Shown piece by piece: positions 23,852-33,144 of a stretch of 64,000 nucleotides of DNA. Made by a program: the position numbers and the translations under genes. The notes under the pieces are model-generated. The model had not been told where the DNA came from and did no database searches. It saw only the letters and a list, made by a program, of their open reading frames with translations. Positions within the stretch are counted from its first letter, which is position 1; each line of letters begins with the position of its first letter. Source of the stretch: JBLMZI01 sp050258755. Lineage in GTDB: Bacteria > Bacillota > Syntrophomonadia > Syntrophomonadales > DTU052. Location of the stretch: positions 1-64,000 of the forward strand of contig JBLMZI010000009.1 in the NCBI GenBank assembly GCA_050258755.1, given 5' to 3'.

Positions 23852-25819
23852 TTACTCGGCTCCTGTTTCGACGGGGGCTTTGCGGTCAAGATACATGGAA
23901 ACCGCCGTCACCAGGCCCGCATGGGACCAGGTCAGCGGGCAGACGGATAATGGGGCGCCGGTATATGGATGCATTTGTTCGGGGAGCAAACCCGCCGGCC
24001 CGGCCTGCGCCGACGCCCATTCGATCAAACGCCGGGCCCGCTCCAAATCGCCGGTTTTGTCGCGTTGAATCAGCCATTCCGCGACCCACAGAGTCGTAAT
24101 AATCCAGGGATTGCCGGGTACATTCTCAAGATCCTCGCTCCGGCGATGATAGTAATCGCCGGTGTACCGGGCAACCCCGCCAATCGGCGTCTTGACCCAG
24201 AGATGTGCCGCGATCGCTTCCATGGTGGCTTCAATCCGCTCGTCGGATGGCTCAAAAACCCCGAACCCGACCAGTCCATACTGGCTGGCATCCAGCGTAA
24301 AATCAGGGTGGTAGGTCCCATCCGATTCCACATACAGGCCCCGCACAAACCGGCCAACCCCGGTGTGATACAATTGTTCGGCAATGGCCTGCTTTACCCG
24401 GCGGGCGGCGTTTTCGCAGATCCCGGCCAGATGGCCGTCATTCATGCTTTCCGCCATGTGGTTCCCGACCGCCAAGGCCCCATAAACCGAAGCGGCGGTA
24501 AATGAAAAAATACCCCGCCGTTCCTCCCACAGATCCCAGCTCAAACCCGGAAGCCCGGTCAGCGGATCGATGTAGCCCGCCAGAAACAACAAGGCGGGCT
24601 TGACCAGCGGTTCATAAAGTTCAGCCAGGACGTCGTAATCCCCGTACTGGCGGATATGCTCACCCAGTGCCCAGATCACCAGCGCGGTTTCGTCCTCCTG
24701 GATCGGCGGCACTTCCATCCCATGGAGTAGCCGTGGATGCCAGGTCGCGCCGACTGAACCGTCCGGGTTGTAACGCTGCAGAAAAAAGCCCTCCGGCTCA
24801 ATGACGGTGGCACAGAATTTGTAGATCCGCCGCGCTTCCTCTGGGTATCCCGCCTGGTCAAGGCTGCGCGCGATCAAGGCCGCATCGCGCGGCCAGAGAT
24901 ACATGTAATGGTCTCGGGCAAACTGAAAGGTATCCCCGTCCGGGCTGGCAACCACCGCACCTTTCCGTTCGATCTGGCTTCTGATGGTAAACAGACTGAT
25001 TTCATACAGTGAAGCGACCGCCGGCGACAGATCCTGAAAATTCCGCTCCGCCCGTTTGATCCAGCTCCGGTAATGAAGACCGACATTGTGAAGCCATTCT
25101 TCGATGGGCCGTTCCAGTAAATTGCGCTGAAGGGTCCGGACGTCAGAAAGCGAATAACCGCTGATCAGCCAGTAATCGATCACCTCGGACGCGTTCCCGG
25201 GAAGCTGAAGTAAGGCCGACAGTGCGCTGTCGACCGGGCCGTCCGCGATTGGATTCAAGGATAAACGGCCGTCTTCCGCATCCCGGAACGTGCCTTCTTT
25301 GCCGTGATAGCGCTTGACCCCGGCTGAGTATTCGATGGTCCCGCCGCCCGCGGGCCGGCAATTGGCCAGGATATAAATTCCCTTCTTATATTGATAGATT
25401 CCGCCGGTCTGCGGATCGAACACCGCTGAATCCCCGGCCTCGATACCCCGGATCGAAAAGTCCTGGTAGAACAGCACCCGAATTTCACGTGCTTCCGGTT
25501 TCAGGTTCCACACCCTGATGCGCTTCACATAGACATCTTCAGCTGGGTGCAGCGCATCCTGAATTTCCAGCCGAATTTTTAGTTCCGGGTGTTCCGCGCT
25601 AATCCGGGTAATCGGCGTATTGCCGACAACCCCAAAGCTGCGAATCCACTCCGGCTCGAACACCCAGACCATCCGGCCATCCACAAAGACCCCAAAACTG
25701 GTCCGGTTCCGATCGCCATGATTTTCAAATCCGCCGTAAGGCCAGTAAAAATCCCTGAGATTCAGCTCCCGGTCGAAATTGAGCATCATCGATCCATTTC
25801 CCAGAACCACGTCACGCAT
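23852..25819 (-). CDS. Glycoside hydrolase family 15 (glucoamylase-like)
   Basis: A 655-aa enzyme with an N-terminal beta-sandwich domain (about 1-250) and a C-terminal (alpha/alpha)6 barrel. Barrel marks are ARDHYMYLWPRDAALIARSL, SWDLWEERRG (general acid Glu) and GLLPEQMHPYTG (general base Glu). It has no signal peptide, so it is cytoplasmic; it may trim glycogen-type glucans or trehalose rather than external starch. The ATG at 25819 has GAGGG 6 bases upstream. It is divergent from the DUF4912-GH57 pair, which probably acts on the same polymer. Confidence 0.9.
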   Translation of the reverse strand: MRDVVLGNGSMMLNFDRELNLRDFYWPYGGFENHGDRNRTSFGVFVDGRMVWVFEPEWIRSFGVVGNTPITRISAEHPELKIRLEIQDALHPAEDVYVKRIRVWNLKPEAREIRVLFYQDFSIRGIEAGDSAVFDPQTGGIYQYKKGIYILANCRPAGGGTIEYSAGVKRYHGKEGTFRDAEDGRLSLNPIADGPVDSALSALLQLPGNASEVIDYWLISGYSLSDVRTLQRNLLERPIEEWLHNVGLHYRSWIKRAERNFQDLSPAVASLYEISLFTIRSQIERKGAVVASPDGDTFQFARDHYMYLWPRDAALIARSLDQAGYPEEARRIYKFCATVIEPEGFFLQRYNPDGSVGATWHPRLLHGMEVPPIQEDETALVIWALGEHIRQYGDYDVLAELYEPLVKPALLFLAGYIDPLTGLPGLSWDLWEERRGIFSFTAASVYGALAVGNHMAESMNDGHLAGICENAARRVKQAIAEQLYHTGVGRFVRGLYVESDGTYHPDFTLDASQYGLVGFGVFEPSDERIEATMEAIAAHLWVKTPIGGVARYTGDYYHRRSEDLENVPGNPWIITTLWVAEWLIQRDKTGDLERARRLIEWASAQAGPAGLLPEQMHPYTGAPLSVCPLTWSHAGLVTAVSMYLDRKAPVETGAE

Positions 25820-25941
25820 GAAGATCCCTCGCATGAATCAAAATCGGTTTGGGGAAAAATATCCGCGGACTCATTATGTCTCAAATCAAGCGGTTTTATT
25901 TGATGAAGCTGTAGGCAGAAAAACGAAAGGAGGAATGGCTT

Positions 25942-26610
25942 ATGAATCTGGTGCTGGCAATTTTCGCGGTGCTCTTCCTGTTGGCATTGGCATCCTTTTA
26001 TTTCATTCTGCCGGCCGGGCGCCGGCTGGGTGAGCGCAAACCGGCTGTGGGTCCGGAGCCCCGGTTTGCGCCGGAAGAGATTCTTTCCGAGGAATACGCC
26101 CTGGAAGTGGCTCCTATCCCCTGGCCAACTGCCGTGCCGGTGGCCGAACTGCCGCTTTCCTACGAGGAAACCCGGCTGACCTTGCTGGTGCGCGATCCGG
26201 AATGGCTTTTTGCCTATTGGGAAATCAGCCCTGATGATTGGGACCGGCTGCGCGGTCAGCATGGCGATCAACTCTTCCGGCTAGAGCACATCGTGCTTCG
26301 TATCGCTGAAATGGCGGGGGACATGGCATCCTTCGAACTGAACGTGGGCGGGCTGCGCGGCGAATGGCACATCCGGGTGGGCCGGCCTGACACCGCCTAT
26401 TACGGCATTCTCGGAGTCCGGCACGGAGACCGCTTCGTCCCGGTGTGCAGTTCCAATGCCGTGATTACCCCACGCAGCGGCTTTTCCAATCAATACGATG
26501 ACGAATGGATGCTGGTCAATGATCATGAACAGCGATTGCTGAAACAGATCGGCGAACTGCCGATTGACCTGACCTCGCCATTTATGTTCAGAAAGGATGG
26601 TTCAGTTTGA
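25942..26610 (+). CDS. DUF4912 protein with N-terminal membrane anchor
   Basis: A 222-aa protein with one N-terminal hydrophobic helix (about 3-26) and a DUF4912 domain: ELPLSYEETRLTLLVRDPEW, then LFAYWEIS, then a beta-rich region ending in the acidic WMLVNDHEQRLL. The domain resembles carbohydrate-binding folds and is often found next to GH57 genes; its role is unproven. A ribosome binding site (AAGGAGG) precedes the ATG. Its stop overlaps the GH57 start. Confidence 0.88.
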   Translation: MNLVLAIFAVLFLLALASFYFILPAGRRLGERKPAVGPEPRFAPEEILSEEYALEVAPIPWPTAVPVAELPLSYEETRLTLLVRDPEWLFAYWEISPDDWDRLRGQHGDQLFRLEHIVLRIAEMAGDMASFELNVGGLRGEWHIRVGRPDTAYYGILGVRHGDRFVPVCSSNAVITPRSGFSNQYDDEWMLVNDHEQRLLKQIGELPIDLTSPFMFRKDGSV

Positions 26611-28208
26611 CCAAAGGACTGATCGCCCTGGTGCTCCACGCACACCTGCCTTATGTCCGGCATGCCGAAAACCAGGAACTGCTGGAGGAGCGCTGGTTTT
26701 ATGAGGCAATGACCGAAACCTATGTTCCGCTGGTCCGCATCCTCCAGGGACTGCTTCGCGACGGGATCGACTTTCGCGTCACCATATCGCTCAGCCCGCC
26801 GCTGATCAGCATGATGCAGGACGAACTGGTCATGCGCAAATACCGTCATCACATGGACGGTATACTCCAATTGGCCGAGGCTGAACTGAAACGAAACGAA
26901 GACCATCCGAAGTTTCGCTACACCTCGCAGATGTACGCCCGGCGTTTTCGGGAAGTCTATGACGAGGTCTTTACCTACCACGGCGGTAATTTGCTGAATG
27001 CCTTCCGTGAATTGGACCGTTCCGGCAAGGTCGAGTTGATCACGTCCTGCGCCACTCACGGTTTTCTCCCGCTGATCGGCACTTCGGACGAGATCGTCCG
27101 GGCTCAGGTTGCGGCCGGTGTTGGTCTGTTCCGCAACGTATTCGGGCACAATCCGCGCGGCATCTGGCTCCCGGAATGCGGCTACCGTCCTGGTCAGGAC
27201 GCGATTCTGCGCGAATTTGGGCTTCGGTATTTCCTGGCCGAAACCCATGGGGTGCTTTACGCATCCCGCCGACCGAAGTATGGGATTTACGCGCCGATTT
27301 ACTGCCCGTCCGGCATCGCCGCCTTCGGCCGCGATACGGAATCGTCAAAACAGGTTTGGAGCTCCCAGGAAGGCTACCCGGGTGACGCGGACTACCGCGA
27401 GTTTTACCGGGACATCGGCTACGATCTGGATTATGACCTGATCCGCGGCTACCTCCCGTCCGGCATCCGCGTCGATACCGGCTTCAAGTACTACCGGATT
27501 ACCGGCAAAACCGAACATAAGGAACCGTATGAACCGGATTGGGCCTTTGAAAAAACCGCTCTGCACGCCGGCAACTTTATGTTCAATCGGGAAAAACAGC
27601 TTGAATACCTGGCCGATTTGATGGATCGGCAGCCTTTGATCGTTGCGCCCTATGACGCCGAACTGTTCGGCCACTGGTGGTGGGAAGGCCCTGACTTCCT
27701 GAGCCATTTCATGCGCAAATCGGCCTACGACCAGTCCGTCTACCGGCTGGTCACCCCGAGCGAATACCTGTCACTCTATCCGGTCAATCAGGTCGCGGTG
27801 CCGAATTCCTCCAGCTGGGGGCATAAAGGATACAACGAGGTCTGGCTGGAACAATCCAACGAATGGATTTACCGGCACCTGCACAAGGCCGGCGAACGCA
27901 TGATTCAATTGGCCAACCAGCATCCCTGGGCCGACGGCCTGCGGGCCCGGGCTCTCAATCAGGCAGCTCGGGAACTGCTGCTGGCACAGTCCTCCGACTG
28001 GGCCTTTATTATGAAATCGGGAACCATGGTCGATTACGCGGTGCGCCGCACCAAAGAACATCTGAACCATTTCCATCGCCTTTATTACGCTATCCAGGAA
28101 GACCGGGTCGACCCTGAGTGGCTTTGGAGCCTGGAAGAAAACAACAACATCTTCCCCCATCTCAGTTACCGCATCTTTTCGACCGACTACCGCGGTCAAG
28201 CCGTGTAA
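26607..28208 (+). CDS. GH57-family 1,4-alpha-glucan branching enzyme-like protein
   Basis: A 533-aa protein with a GH57 (beta/alpha)7 barrel. It starts LIALVLHAHLPYVRHAE, has the catalytic nucleophile Glu190 in GIWLPECGY and the acid/base Asp350 in APYDAELFGHWW, and a C-terminal helical domain. Both residues and the spacing match GH57 branching enzymes, which create alpha-1,6 branches in glycogen-like glucan. The TTG start at 26607 lies within the DUF4912 stop region, with AAGGATGG upstream. It ends at a strong terminator. Confidence 0.92.
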   Translation: MTKGLIALVLHAHLPYVRHAENQELLEERWFYEAMTETYVPLVRILQGLLRDGIDFRVTISLSPPLISMMQDELVMRKYRHHMDGILQLAEAELKRNEDHPKFRYTSQMYARRFREVYDEVFTYHGGNLLNAFRELDRSGKVELITSCATHGFLPLIGTSDEIVRAQVAAGVGLFRNVFGHNPRGIWLPECGYRPGQDAILREFGLRYFLAETHGVLYASRRPKYGIYAPIYCPSGIAAFGRDTESSKQVWSSQEGYPGDADYREFYRDIGYDLDYDLIRGYLPSGIRVDTGFKYYRITGKTEHKEPYEPDWAFEKTALHAGNFMFNREKQLEYLADLMDRQPLIVAPYDAELFGHWWWEGPDFLSHFMRKSAYDQSVYRLVTPSEYLSLYPVNQVAVPNSSSWGHKGYNEVWLEQSNEWIYRHLHKAGERMIQLANQHPWADGLRARALNQAARELLLAQSSDWAFIMKSGTMVDYAVRRTKEHLNHFHRLYYAIQEDRVDPEWLWSLEENNNIFPHLSYRIFSTDYRGQAV

Positions 28209-28221
28209 ACGACATCAACAA

Positions 28222-28253
28222 AAAGCGGCTTCCAGGCAACTGGAAGCCGCTTT
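28222..28253. terminator. Bidirectional intrinsic terminator
   Basis: AAAGCGGCTTCCAG and CTGGAAGCCGCTTT form a 14-bp stem with a GCAA tetraloop between two convergent genes (GH57 and the crotonase), with T-runs on both sides. Confidence 0.92.
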
Positions 28254-28274
28254 ATTTGATTCAGGCTTTGGGGT

Positions 28275-29057
28275 CTATTTACCAGTAAAGTTCGGTTTGC
28301 GTTTCTGGATAAACGCCTGGCAGCCTTCTTTAAAGTCGTCCGAAGACCAGGTCAAAACCTGATACATGGCTTCCAGCTCAGCTTGTTTGTAAAAATCGTT
28401 GTGGTACGCTTCGCGCAGCAGTTTCTTGTCAAGCTTGATCGCCAGCAGCGGACCAGCGGCGAGCTGCTCGGCCCATTTCATCGCTTCGTCCAGCAACTGC
28501 TCGGGCGGAACGATTTTGTTGATCAGGCCCAGGTCGAATCCCTCCTGCGCGGTCAGCAGTTTGCCGAAATACAAAATTTCCGCAGCCTTTTGATACCCTA
28601 CCTTTTTCACCAGAAAATGCGAACATCCGCTGTCCGGGCAGAACGCAATCTGGGCAAAGGTAAAGCCGAGTTTGGCTTTTTCCGATGCAATGACCAGGTC
28701 GCAGCCCATCATCAATGAGGTCGAGGCGCCGGCCACCGGCCCATTCAGAGCCGCAATCACCGGTTTTTCAATTTCGTAGAATGCCTGAACCGCCGAGGTC
28801 GAGGCATCATAAGTCAGTTTCGCCTTTGCCGGGCTGTCCATGCCAAACAACAGTGCGATGTCGCCGCCGGAGGAAAATCCTTTTCCCGCTCCGGTTACGA
28901 CCACGACCTTGACGTTTTCATCCTGATTGGCCTGATTTGCGACTGCCACCATGTCCTGGACCAGTCCTAAATTGAACGCGTTCATGGCTTCCGGCCGGTT
29001 CAGCGTGATCAAGGCCACACCCGATTCGGTGACTTCGTACTTTACATTTTCATACAT
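28275..29057 (-). CDS. Enoyl-CoA hydratase/isomerase family protein (PaaG-like)
   Basis: A 260-aa crotonase-fold protein. The oxyanion-hole segments are GKGFSSGGDIALL (about 58-70) and NGPVAGASTSLMMGCDL (about 104-120). In place of a hydratase-type Glu the second catalytic region reads IAFCPDSGCSHFL, as in PaaG-like enoyl-CoA isomerases, where an Asp occupies this position. So it may isomerise rather than hydrate. Possible roles are fatty-acid, phenylacetate or crotonyl-CoA metabolism. It stands alone. Confidence 0.87.
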   Translation of the reverse strand: MYENVKYEVTESGVALITLNRPEAMNAFNLGLVQDMVAVANQANQDENVKVVVVTGAGKGFSSGGDIALLFGMDSPAKAKLTYDASTSAVQAFYEIEKPVIAALNGPVAGASTSLMMGCDLVIASEKAKLGFTFAQIAFCPDSGCSHFLVKKVGYQKAAEILYFGKLLTAQEGFDLGLINKIVPPEQLLDEAMKWAEQLAAGPLLAIKLDKKLLREAYHNDFYKQAELEAMYQVLTWSSDDFKEGCQAFIQKRKPNFTGK

Positions 29058-29283
29058 TGAATGATCGCCCCCGTATTATTTTTGCTGTCTTTTGTGGCCC
29101 GGCCGATAACCTAACGTGTTCGAAATATCCCGGGCTATAAGATTTGATCCGCTTACTAATTCCACAGGTGCGTTCAGAATCCTCTTTCCCGTTCGCACTT
29201 TTGCCGTGCTGAGTCACCGATCCGCTGACTGTAATGACCGGCTAACGGGCAAGCTATACAAAACGTTTGAAGAGAGTGGAACC

Positions 29284-30303
29284 GTGAGCCGTAATCAGTC
29301 TTTTCGTCGATGGATTGCTCTGCTGAGCATTGGTCTCTTTGCCGCCCTGCTGGCTGCCGGGTGTGGTGGAGGCGGCGGTAAGTCGCCAGCCTCAAAGCCC
29401 GCACCGAAACCGCCTGCATCCCTGGAAGCCATGAATCGGGATCTGACCGGACTGCTCGGCATGATTGACCAAAAAGTTCAGAAAGCGCGCAAACCAGCCG
29501 GAGATATCGGCATGACCCCGCAAACCGGGTCGGCGGGGACGGCCGCTAAATCCCCGAAAAGCACCGCACCCGGAACGTCCAAAACATCATCAGCGGGCGC
29601 TTCACAGGGCAGCAGCACCAAGAAATCCGTTTCCGGTTCAACCAATCAGAACTCAATAAGCGGAATGGGCCGGACCGGCGGCAGCGGGGGCGGCTCAACC
29701 AAGACCGGCGGCCAGAGCCCGGGACAACCTGCGGCCAAGCCCGGGCAAACTCAGAAACCGAAAAACCCCTGGCAGCCCGAAGAAAAGCTGGTTGAAAAAC
29801 TGAACAAGGATTGGAACCGGCTTGAGCCGGATGCTTCGTCACACGGGTTTTCACCGGCTGACAGTGAAAGGCTGGAAGCCAGCCTGAACCAGCTGACAAC
29901 GGCGGTTTTATCCCGGGATCTTACCCAGGCCGAACATCAGGCCAATTTGCTGTATGGCGAAGTAACCGAACTGTCCGCCCGGTTCCCCGGCACCAATCCC
30001 GCTGAAATCGGCCGGCTTCGTTTCCACCTGCGGGAAAGCCGCCGGCTGGCTCAATTGGGCGACTGGGCCCAGGCCTCGACCCAGGCGGCTGACGGCGTAA
30101 CGGCCTGGCGCAGCCTGTCCCCGCAGCTCAAGGATTCGCCTTCGACAGCCCTGCAGCAGATGAATCACGCCATTACCGACGTGGAAAACAGCATCCGGGA
30201 GCAGAATGAGGCCATTACAACCCTGAAGACCGGGATTGCGCTCGCGGATCTCGATCAACTTGAAAAACATCTGAAAGCCAAAACCGGCCTGACCGGGGGT
30301 TAG
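29284..30303 (+). CDS. Putative lipoprotein with Gly/Ser/Pro-rich linker
   Basis: A 339-aa protein with a signal peptide and lipobox LAAGC (about 26-30). A low-complexity region rich in Gly, Ser, Lys and Pro follows (about 75-160). The C-terminal helical region of about 165 residues has regularly spaced Leu and Gln and may be coiled coil. Function unknown. GTG at 29284 was chosen because it gives a proper signal peptide and has a GAGAGTGG-like site; the upstream in-frame extension looks random. The end overlaps the convergent gene at 30300 by 4 bp. Confidence 0.78.
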   Translation: MSRNQSFRRWIALLSIGLFAALLAAGCGGGGGKSPASKPAPKPPASLEAMNRDLTGLLGMIDQKVQKARKPAGDIGMTPQTGSAGTAAKSPKSTAPGTSKTSSAGASQGSSTKKSVSGSTNQNSISGMGRTGGSGGGSTKTGGQSPGQPAAKPGQTQKPKNPWQPEEKLVEKLNKDWNRLEPDASSHGFSPADSERLEASLNQLTTAVLSRDLTQAEHQANLLYGEVTELSARFPGTNPAEIGRLRFHLRESRRLAQLGDWAQASTQAADGVTAWRSLSPQLKDSPSTALQQMNHAITDVENSIREQNEAITTLKTGIALADLDQLEKHLKAKTGLTGG

Positions 30304-30674
30304 TCGTAGAGATCAACACCCTGGGCGGCCATCCGGTCAATAAATGCTTTCCGGCAGCCACAGCGGGCATCATGTTCACAGAATTCCGTCGCGGACCGGC
30401 TGGCGGCCGTTTTTTTCAACTGGCCGAACCGGTCGGCCGCCGCGCGCTGGCGCCGGGAAACATACACATAGGCTGCCGAAGCTCCCAACCAGAAGCCCAT
30501 CGCCCAGATCCCGGCCTGACCGCTGCCAAACAGCACGGAAGGCATCCAAACCAACCCTGCCACCAGCAATGCTGTGGCCACCCAAAAGACCAGCCCTGAA
30601 ATCGTCTCATGACGCGCCTGAACCTGAAGCTCGTTATGTGCCGCAATCAACCGTCTTTCCAGGTTTTCCTGCAT
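30300..30674 (-). CDS. Small membrane protein, 124 aa
   Basis: Not recognised. The N-terminal amphipathic stretch (MQENLERRLIAAHNELQVQA) is followed by two membrane helices (about 26-46 and 54-73) and a basic C-terminus with four residues that could bind metal (CEHDARCGC). The ATG at 30674 has GGAGG upstream, which supports a real gene. Confidence 0.7.
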   Translation of the reverse strand: MQENLERRLIAAHNELQVQARHETISGLVFWVATALLVAGLVWMPSVLFGSGQAGIWAMGFWLGASAAYVYVSRRQRAAADRFGQLKKTAASRSATEFCEHDARCGCRKAFIDRMAAQGVDLYD

Positions 30675-30795
30675 TCCGCCGCCTCCTTGTCGCACTCCAA
30701 TGCCGCAAGTACAATCCATTCTCCTTTCCCGATTCCGGGAACCGGTGGTATGATGATAAAGAAATTTGAATCGCACTGGAGCTTAATGCTTAACC

Positions 30796-31230
30796 ATGAA
30801 TTACGTTTTCATCAGCGCGGCTGCCCTGATAATCATTCTATATTCACCCTACTTCCTGGCTATTCTGGCCGGACGGCCTGAACGGTTTGAAAAGATGCTT
30901 CTGACCGAAATGGTCTCTTACACGGCCGAACGCAGCCGTGATCACTTATGGCGCTTCTTCCTGATTCTGCTGCTCCCGACGACCTTAATGGAAGCCGGGT
31001 ATTTCGGGCTGACCGTCGCCGTATTCGACAGCACGATCTTCCTGGGGATTTCACTTGGCTTCGCGCTTTTTGAATTGTTTCATTTGGTTCGGTATGTCTG
31101 GCTCTTCCGGCGGTACCAGCGCGGTACCCTTGAGATTGGCGAACTGCTGGACTGGCAGATGGAACGGATGAGCTGCCTGCTTTTTGTCGGCCACGCTCTG
31201 GCCGGTACCTTGATCCTGCTCATTCTGTAG
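30796..31230 (+). CDS. Hypothetical membrane protein, 144 aa
   Basis: Four predicted membrane helices (about 3-24, 52-72, 74-96 and 122-143) with a charged loop after the first (RPERFEKMLLTEMVSYTAER). No family recognised. The ribosome binding site is poor (GGAG 15 bases away), so the start could differ slightly. It is followed by a clear terminator. Confidence 0.65.
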   Translation: MNYVFISAAALIIILYSPYFLAILAGRPERFEKMLLTEMVSYTAERSRDHLWRFFLILLLPTTLMEAGYFGLTVAVFDSTIFLGISLGFALFELFHLVRYVWLFRRYQRGTLEIGELLDWQMERMSCLLFVGHALAGTLILLIL

Positions 31231-31262
31231 AGAACGGCGTTATAAACCCATTTTGACAAACA

Positions 31263-31293
31263 GAGCAAACCGAAGACTTTCTTCGGTTTGCTC
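31263..31293 (+). terminator. Intrinsic terminator
   Basis: GAGCAAACCGAA and TTCGGTTTGCTC form a perfect 12-bp stem with a 7-base loop followed by TTTGCTTT, after the 144-aa membrane protein gene. Confidence 0.85.
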
Positions 31294-31410
31294 TTTGCTT
31301 TCATGGTCGGACTCCTCGCCAAATTGCCGGCGCCGAGTGCAGTCTATGAATATTTTTCAGTCAATTCAAGCACGCTATGGATAAATCAAAAGAAGGAGGG
31401 CCATGTCTTC

Positions 31411-31791
31411 ATGCAAAACCTGTTGGTGAAACTCGTGCTCTTTCCGGCGATCGTATGGCTGTCGACCGTCATCTTTACTCAGGTGCATTACGCCAGTTTT
31501 GCGCAAATTCTCGGGGTTGGCTGGGCGATTGCGGTGCTGTCCTACTTTGCGGACGAATACTTGATTGTACACAACAATTTCACCGGGGACCGCCAATGGT
31601 GGCCGCTGGCCGGCGATTTCATTATCGCTATGGTCGTCGTTTGGGCATCCTCAGGCATCCTGCCGGGCGCCAGAATTACGTTCCTCGGCGCAGCCTTCAC
31701 CACCATTTTGTTAACCATTGCGGAATACGCCATCCACCAGTGGCTGTTCGGCCGGCTGAAAGACCATGCCGGCGGAGATACCGTCGACTAG
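31411..31791 (+). CDS. DUF2512 (YndM-like) membrane protein
   Basis: A 126-aa protein with four membrane helices, matching the DUF2512 family of Bacillota: LVKLVLFPAIVWLSTVIF, then the conserved YFADEYLIVHNN, WWPLAGDFIIAM, then AEYAIHQWLF. Function unknown; the Bacillus homolog is YndM. The ATG at 31411 has AAGGAGGG 10 bases upstream. It is convergent with capA, with a 4-bp overlap. Confidence 0.85.
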   Translation: MQNLLVKLVLFPAIVWLSTVIFTQVHYASFAQILGVGWAIAVLSYFADEYLIVHNNFTGDRQWWPLAGDFIIAMVVVWASSGILPGARITFLGAAFTTILLTIAEYAIHQWLFGRLKDHAGGDTVD

Positions 31792-32933
31792 GGGGAAGCC
31801 GTTTCCCGTTCGGAATCGAATGGAATCGTCAGGCAATCGTTTTCGACCAGACACCTGGTTCCCAGGCGTCTGGTCATTTCATTGACCTGAGATAACAACT
31901 GTAATGCATCCGGGCCGGTCATCTGATAAGGTTGGCTTTTATCGATAAAAACAGGTAAAACGGAGACACTCTTCACACCCCGTTTGGCAAGCCGGGTTTG
32001 AAGGATCAATCCCTGCCGGGTATTGACATGATTGTTCTGATCAAAGACGAAATTGCCGAGGCTGTAGGCGATCAGGCCATTATTATACCGTTCCACTCCC
32101 TGAATGACATGGGGATGGTGGCCGATAATCAGGGTGGCCCCTTGATCAATCAGGCGGTGGGCCAGTTTCACCTGGTCGGGCTGGGGGGTATGCTGGTATT
32201 CAACACCCCAGTGCAGTGAAATCACCACGATATCCACCCGCGGCTTCAACGCGGCAAGATCCTCAAGGATCATTTCCTCTTCCAGCGGCGCCACGCCGCT
32301 TCGTTCCTCGGTTGCCCGGAAAGGCCGCTTATACCCGGCGTGGAACCAGGTATCGGCAAAGATGGTGTACGCCAGAAACCCGACACGGACCCCATCTTTC
32401 TCAATAATGACCGGCTGTCGGGCCTCATCGATGTTTTCCCCGGCCCCAACCGCCGCCACGCCCTTTTCCCAGAGCAGGTTCAGGGTATCCTCCAGGGCCT
32501 CGGAATCGTAGTCCACCGCGTGATTATTCGCAACACTCAGGACGTCAAAGCCGGTCTGGGCCAGGATTTGGGCCATGACCGGCCGGCCCCGGAACGCGAT
32601 CTGCTTTCCGGGCATCGCGCGCCCGCGCCCGGATATTGGCGACTCCAGATTTCCAAACGTCAAATCGGCATCCCGGAGCAGCGCCTGGATTTCGACAAAC
32701 GGGTAATCGTCTCCGTACCGCAGGGTCAGCGTATTTAAGCTTCTGGCCAGCATGATATCCCCGACCGCAAGCAAAGTCACTGTATTCGTCGACTCCTGCT
32801 TCGGCAGCGGCTGGCTGGTGCCTGCCATTGGTGCTTGTTGTGCAAGCCGCCAGCTCATGATCATTCCGCCCACAATCAGCATCAATAGGACCAGAATAAC
32901 CAGCAGCGGCTTCTGTCTTCCTTCCCCAGTCAA
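31788..32933 (-). CDS. CapA/PgsA-family metallophosphatase-like protein
   Basis: A 381-aa protein with one N-terminal membrane anchor (about 10-28) and an extracellular CapA domain: AVGDIMLAR, TFGNLESPIS, SVANNHAVDY, ISLHWGVEY and IIGHHPHVIQG, the five metal-binding blocks of this calcineurin-like family. CapA/PgsA proteins take part in poly-gamma-glutamate or capsule export. No capB/capC partners are here, so the role is uncertain. The TTG at 32933 was chosen because AAGGAG lies about 7 bases upstream. Confidence 0.9.
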   Translation of the reverse strand: MTGEGRQKPLLVILVLLMLIVGGMIMSWRLAQQAPMAGTSQPLPKQESTNTVTLLAVGDIMLARSLNTLTLRYGDDYPFVEIQALLRDADLTFGNLESPISGRGRAMPGKQIAFRGRPVMAQILAQTGFDVLSVANNHAVDYDSEALEDTLNLLWEKGVAAVGAGENIDEARQPVIIEKDGVRVGFLAYTIFADTWFHAGYKRPFRATEERSGVAPLEEEMILEDLAALKPRVDIVVISLHWGVEYQHTPQPDQVKLAHRLIDQGATLIIGHHPHVIQGVERYNNGLIAYSLGNFVFDQNNHVNTRQGLILQTRLAKRGVKSVSVLPVFIDKSQPYQMTGPDALQLLSQVNEMTRRLGTRCLVENDCLTIPFDSERETASP

Positions 32934-32955
32934 CCGTTCTCTCCTTATTCCTTCA

Positions 32956-33111
32956 CTAACCCAGGGTATCCTCTCCCCCGGATGTTCCCTGGGCAAACCA
33001 ATCATTGAGCGCCCGATCGATAATCAGGTCAGCCGGTTCCCCCAAATACTCAACTTCGGACTGGAGCCGGCTGAAGACCATATCAGACAGATTTACACTA
33101 ATTCTCGGCAT
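32956..33111 (-). CDS. Small ribbon-helix-helix-like protein, 51 aa
   Basis: Begins MPRISVNLSDMVFSRLQSE, a pattern of one beta strand followed by two helices (VEYLGEPADLIIDRALNDWF) like Arc/MetJ/CopG DNA-binding proteins. AGGAG lies 10 bases before the ATG at 33111; an upstream start would add 10 basic residues. It lies just before capA on the same strand and may regulate that unit. No toxin partner is adjacent. Confidence 0.65.
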   Translation of the reverse strand: MPRISVNLSDMVFSRLQSEVEYLGEPADLIIDRALNDWFAQGTSGGEDTLG

Positions 33112-33144
33112 TTTCGCTTGACTCCTCTTTTTTCGTTTCAAACT

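Noticed and set aside
29116..29283. Longer N-terminus for the 339-aa lipoprotein
   Set aside because: It would bury the signal peptide and lipobox; the GTG at 29284 gives a normal lipoprotein start.
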